From: Phoronis australis | Taxonomy: Eukaryota > Phoronida > Phoronidae | Direction of reading: 5' to 3' | Assembly (NCBI GenBank): GCA_002633005.1 | Contig: NMRA01000217.1 | Coordinates: 124,001 to 188,000, forward strand | DNA: 64,000 nucleotides | Part shown: one piece after another, positions 61,131 to 64,000 of the stretch | Layout of the letters: each line of letters starts with the position of its first letter | Position numbering within the stretch: the first letter of the stretch is position 1 | Program-made: the position numbers and the translations under genes | Notes under the pieces: generated by a model | What the model saw: only the letters and a program-made list of their open reading frames with translations | Told to the model about the DNA's origin: nothing | Database searches by the model: none

Positions 61131-64000
61131 GTAAGTTTGCAACTATCAGGCTCAGTTGTGTTATTTTTTTCCATTCGCTGTTGCCTGTGCCGAGTTCCGT
61201 AAACGCGAGAATCTGGCGAAGGAAGCTGGCTTGATTGCGTGTTTCGCTTGTAATACATGGTGATATCTCGCGAAGTCTTGCGTGATCCACCGTTTTAGCG
61301 AGGTTTTGCGTCTTCGAAACGTGCGCCTATTCAGTTTCATCGGTGCATTAAAAAATATATAAGGAAAATTCACTTTTGGTGGCTTTGTGTGAAAACTTCT
61401 TGCAAACTGCAATCTGTGAAATATTTTTATGTGACAGCTTGATTCCCACAGTCCCTCAAATTGGTTTACCTGTTCTTGAAAGTGGCATTTTTGCATTCTT
61501 TCTAATCTTTTTGTTTCAAAACTAGAAAATGAGTGAAACAATTCAAGTACAAGAAGTGGCTGAAAGTTGTAATTCGTCACAGACAGGATGAAGGAGAAAT
61601 TATGAATGACTCACACCACTCGTTTTACTTTCAGTTACGCGAGACATACGCGCCCCCACTCGTACCACGAACAATTAAGTCAGGACCAATGGAGTGGTGG
61701 CCACGGAGTGCCAATCAAACGCGAAGATCAGGGACGAGGTTACGATTGTAAATTCAGATGTGAGTCACCGGTGAAGCGGGAAAAAGTCGGTAAGTTAGAT
61801 AATGCAGGCGATGTGGGAGAGTCGGGTTACGAACGATTAACAAATATATTCTGCACTAAACATTAAGGACACGAGTGGACCATGGTATATTACGTCAGAT
61901 ACTTTCAAGATGTTGTGCTAATGAAAAAAGCTTATCGGTTTCACTTGGAACAGCAACCAAAGGCGCGATCATTTAGACATAGAACCTACCTTTTAAAATA
62001 CCGAAATACGTTCAGTTCATGTCTCGTGAATTAAAATTAGCTTTTATTTATTGGTTTCTTGTTTTCTTCTTCAGAGATTTCACCCAGTCAACTGCAGTTG
62101 TATAGATCACTTCTGAAAGACAAGACTCAGACAGGTCAGTTCAGTGATAGTTAGACATCCCGGCTGTGTTTACAACTGCACGATAAACAGTAGTAACACG
62201 TCATTCAATGCCTTGTCGAACTGTCAACTTGCGATAAGAATACAGCCAATCACAGTGGAGACATTGACATCACCTAAGTCTAGTGGCCAATAACATCTAG
62301 CTAAACGATTTTCCTTGACGAATAAACACCTTATTCAAACATTTATCTCATATTTGTCAACCATTCAGGGCGTTCTCGCTCGAGTAAACAAGTTCAATAA
62401 GGTTATGAATGAGTGTGTCTAATCCGACGGACAGTCAGGATGATGCAGTTCCCAGAAAAGTGAATGGCTGAGTTTGCTTGGAAAGTTGACAGTCACGCAG
62501 TGCAAACGTAGGCCTCGTGAACAATCACATCTTTGTGAGATGATGATAACGCCTGGTCGAGAATCAATGAATTTATATTGACTCTTTCTTCGAACAGTGG
62601 GCTTGAGTTTGTCACCGCCGGCGTGTCGGACAGGGTTCATCGTGGTTTCATAAAGATGAAAAGGGGTCAATTACGCTCACGGGCGATTAAGCGCCTTAGC
62701 GCGCGGTTGGCGTGCAAGAACAGAAGTTATGAATTACATGTAGATCACTTACACTGCTATAAAATCTGTCTCCATTTTTTCGCTGCTTAATTAGGAAAGG
62801 TTTGTTAACAAGTGACAAGGCGTTATCAGTCGTCGGGACAATGCTCAGCGCATAAAATGACACACCGTGAAAAACCAGCTTGTATAGGTCTCACCACTGA
62901 CAAGTTCTCTCGAAGCCCGAAACCACCTCCATTTTGACTGAGGAACAATGCGAGACCACCTCAAAAGTTATTTTTAGTGCCACTAGTTTGCCTGTTTGTA
63001 TTTTGCTTTTATCGCCAGCCTCCGTTTTAAAGAAGACTCCCGAGAAACAAAAATGTAGCAGCGGGATTGTAAAAATGGTTTGTGAACTATTCCCGTTCCC
63101 TACCTTGCTGTAGAAGGACACCCTTACCACCCCTGATGTACTCTTTGCAGTTAAGACTCCGGAGCATATTTATTTAATCACTTCAACTGCAGAAAAATAA
63201 GAAGATTTTGTTGCTTCAAATGTATTTTTTTAAAAGCGAAGTATTTGTGACAATATCTCGAGCTGGACCCGGCCTGAGATGGCGAATTAAGACGATCTTT
63301 TTCATTTATGTGCATCGAAACAAATCATGATCTTTGATGCTGGTATAAAAATATCCAATGCCGCCTGTCCTTGCATTTTCTAATAATATTTGCGGAAAAG
63401 TAAATCGGTGTCACTGTCTCCAGTAAAATTTCACAGTCACAAATGAATTGTAAAGTTGTGAAAATTCATAAAATATGTTCCTGTTTCAATTCCAAACTAT
63501 TCAAAACCAGTCGAAATCGTGATCAACAAGGATTCACCAAGTTTAATTATTTTAGGTTTTAATAATTAAACCAAACTATAGATGGTCCACAAATGCACTG
63601 GGAATGGGCGAATCGAAGATCAGTAGATGGCTCTGGTTTAACATCCTTCACAGTTCTTGTTGCTACACGTCAATTTGGCAAGGCCATGTTCGATGAAGAT
63701 AGTTTTGTTCGCAAGCTCCTTGAGTTAAACTCCACGTTTGATAATTTTACTGTTTAATTTCAGGTGGTGGTCAAATCCAGTTGTGGCAGTTCTTGCTGGA
63801 ACTTCTTGTTGAAGACAAATGCGATAACTGTATTGTATGGGAAAACAACGATGGCGAATTTAAAATGGCGAAAACCGACGAAGTCGCGCGGTTGTGGGGT
63901 CAGCGGAAAAACAAACCAAATATGACTTACGACAAATTGAGCCGCGCGCTTCGATATTACTACGACAAAATGTACCTCACCAAAGTACACGGGAAGCGTT
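60550..64000 (+). CDS. ETS-family transcription factor, ERG/FLI/FEV-like DNA-binding domain, 3' end outside window
   Basis: Exons 60550-61130, 61635-61789, 62075-62134 and 63764-64000 join in frame (344 residues plus one nt). The product is a nuclear sequence-specific factor expected to bind GGA(A/T) cores. Layout: 1-193 acidic and Ser/Pro-rich N-terminus; 194-246 basic segment with PIKRED (K222) and PVKREK (K241); 247-265 short linker; ETS domain from ~266. [32 protein letters not shown] and the recognition helix [12 protein letters not shown] followed by KVHGKR are clear. The last two blocks favour the ERG/FLI/FEV class over ETS1/2 or [11 protein letters not shown] is also GABPA-like. No PNT (pointed) domain lies between start and ETS domain, as in FEV. 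The window ends inside the ETS domain. Confidence 0.9.
61635..61789 (+). CDS. ETS gene exon with twin SUMO-type motifs
   Basis: Acceptor ttactttcag and donor GTCG|gtaagt bound a 155-nt exon that takes phase 2 in and phase 1 out. It encodes [14 protein letters not shown]..., VPIKREDQG and SPVKREKV. Both lysines sit in ΨKxE with a Pro just before Ψ, the form known as a synergy-control SUMO site. The longest ATG frame across this interval starts earlier and runs into the intron; only the exon part is coding. Confidence 0.85.
62075..62134 (+). CDS. ETS gene 60-nt linker exon
   Basis: Acceptor tcttcttcag and donor ACAG|gtcagt bound a 60-nt exon, phase 1 on both sides, encoding [21 protein letters not shown]. 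Its length and phase would let it be skipped without changing frame. It joins directly to [10 protein letters not shown]. Confidence 0.82.
63290..63410. repeat. Dispersed repeat, fragment 3
   Basis: CGAAACAAATCATGATCTTT followed by GATGCTGG.ATAAAA and GCGGAAAAGTAAATCGG matches 34240-34320. It lies in the ETS intron before the DNA-binding exon. Confidence 0.6.
63764..64000 (+). CDS. ETS gene exon coding the DNA-binding domain (truncated by window end)
   Basis: Acceptor tttaatttcag starts this exon in phase 1. It gives [20 protein letters not shown], then [13 protein letters not shown] and [16 protein letters not shown], the helix [14 protein letters not shown], and TKVHGKR at the window edge. 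Both DNA-contacting arginines of the recognition helix (R-A-L-R) are present. The wing and C-terminus of the domain are beyond 64000. Confidence 0.95.

Overview
The window is animal nuclear DNA, AT-rich, with GT-AG introns of about 0.1 to 4 kb, microsatellites, MITE-like elements and decayed retrotransposon sequence. CpG is common, palindromes such as TACATGTA recur, and polymorphism between probable haplotypes is about 1%. This suggests a marine invertebrate bilaterian (amphioxus, hemichordate or lophotrochozoan type); the sequence does not let me name the species. Most short open frames are chance. I rebuilt three real genes by joining exons across splice sites in compatible phases.

Left (1-10020): the 3' end of an SLC29A4/ENT4-like transporter gene on the + strand. 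Four exons encode the last five membrane helices and a glycosylatable C-terminus. Its 5' exons lie outside the window. Its introns carry old dispersed repeats.

Middle (12229-24935, minus strand, convergent with the transporter): a complete 10-exon gene for a 1,240-residue type I membrane protein. It has a signal peptide, three CUB domains, thirteen TSP1 repeats plus one degenerate one, a transmembrane helix and a 45-residue tail. The TSP1 array sits in one 2.4-kb exon with a 171-bp period and a 342-bp higher-order period. Two small exons, the helix and the tail, are read in frames that ordinary ORF listings miss.

Desert (24936-60492): about 35 kb with no convincing protein gene. It holds a GAT/TTATCA simple-repeat block, a dispersed repeat family, a degenerate L1-like retrotransposon, short TIR elements (one family with 5-bp target duplications), and two direct duplications each joined by a single N. 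Those two duplications look like unmerged haplotypes rather than biology.

Right (60493-64000, + strand, cut by the window end): an ETS transcription factor gene. Exon 1 codes a Ser/Pro-rich N-terminus, exon 2 carries two SUMO-type motifs, and exon 4 codes an ERG/FLI/FEV-like DNA-binding domain. No PNT domain appears in the exons seen. The desert upstream may hold its control elements, but that is inference.

Nothing here is a clearly new multi-gene system. The most distinctive object is the CUB/TSP1 receptor-like gene with its actively homogenised repeat array.
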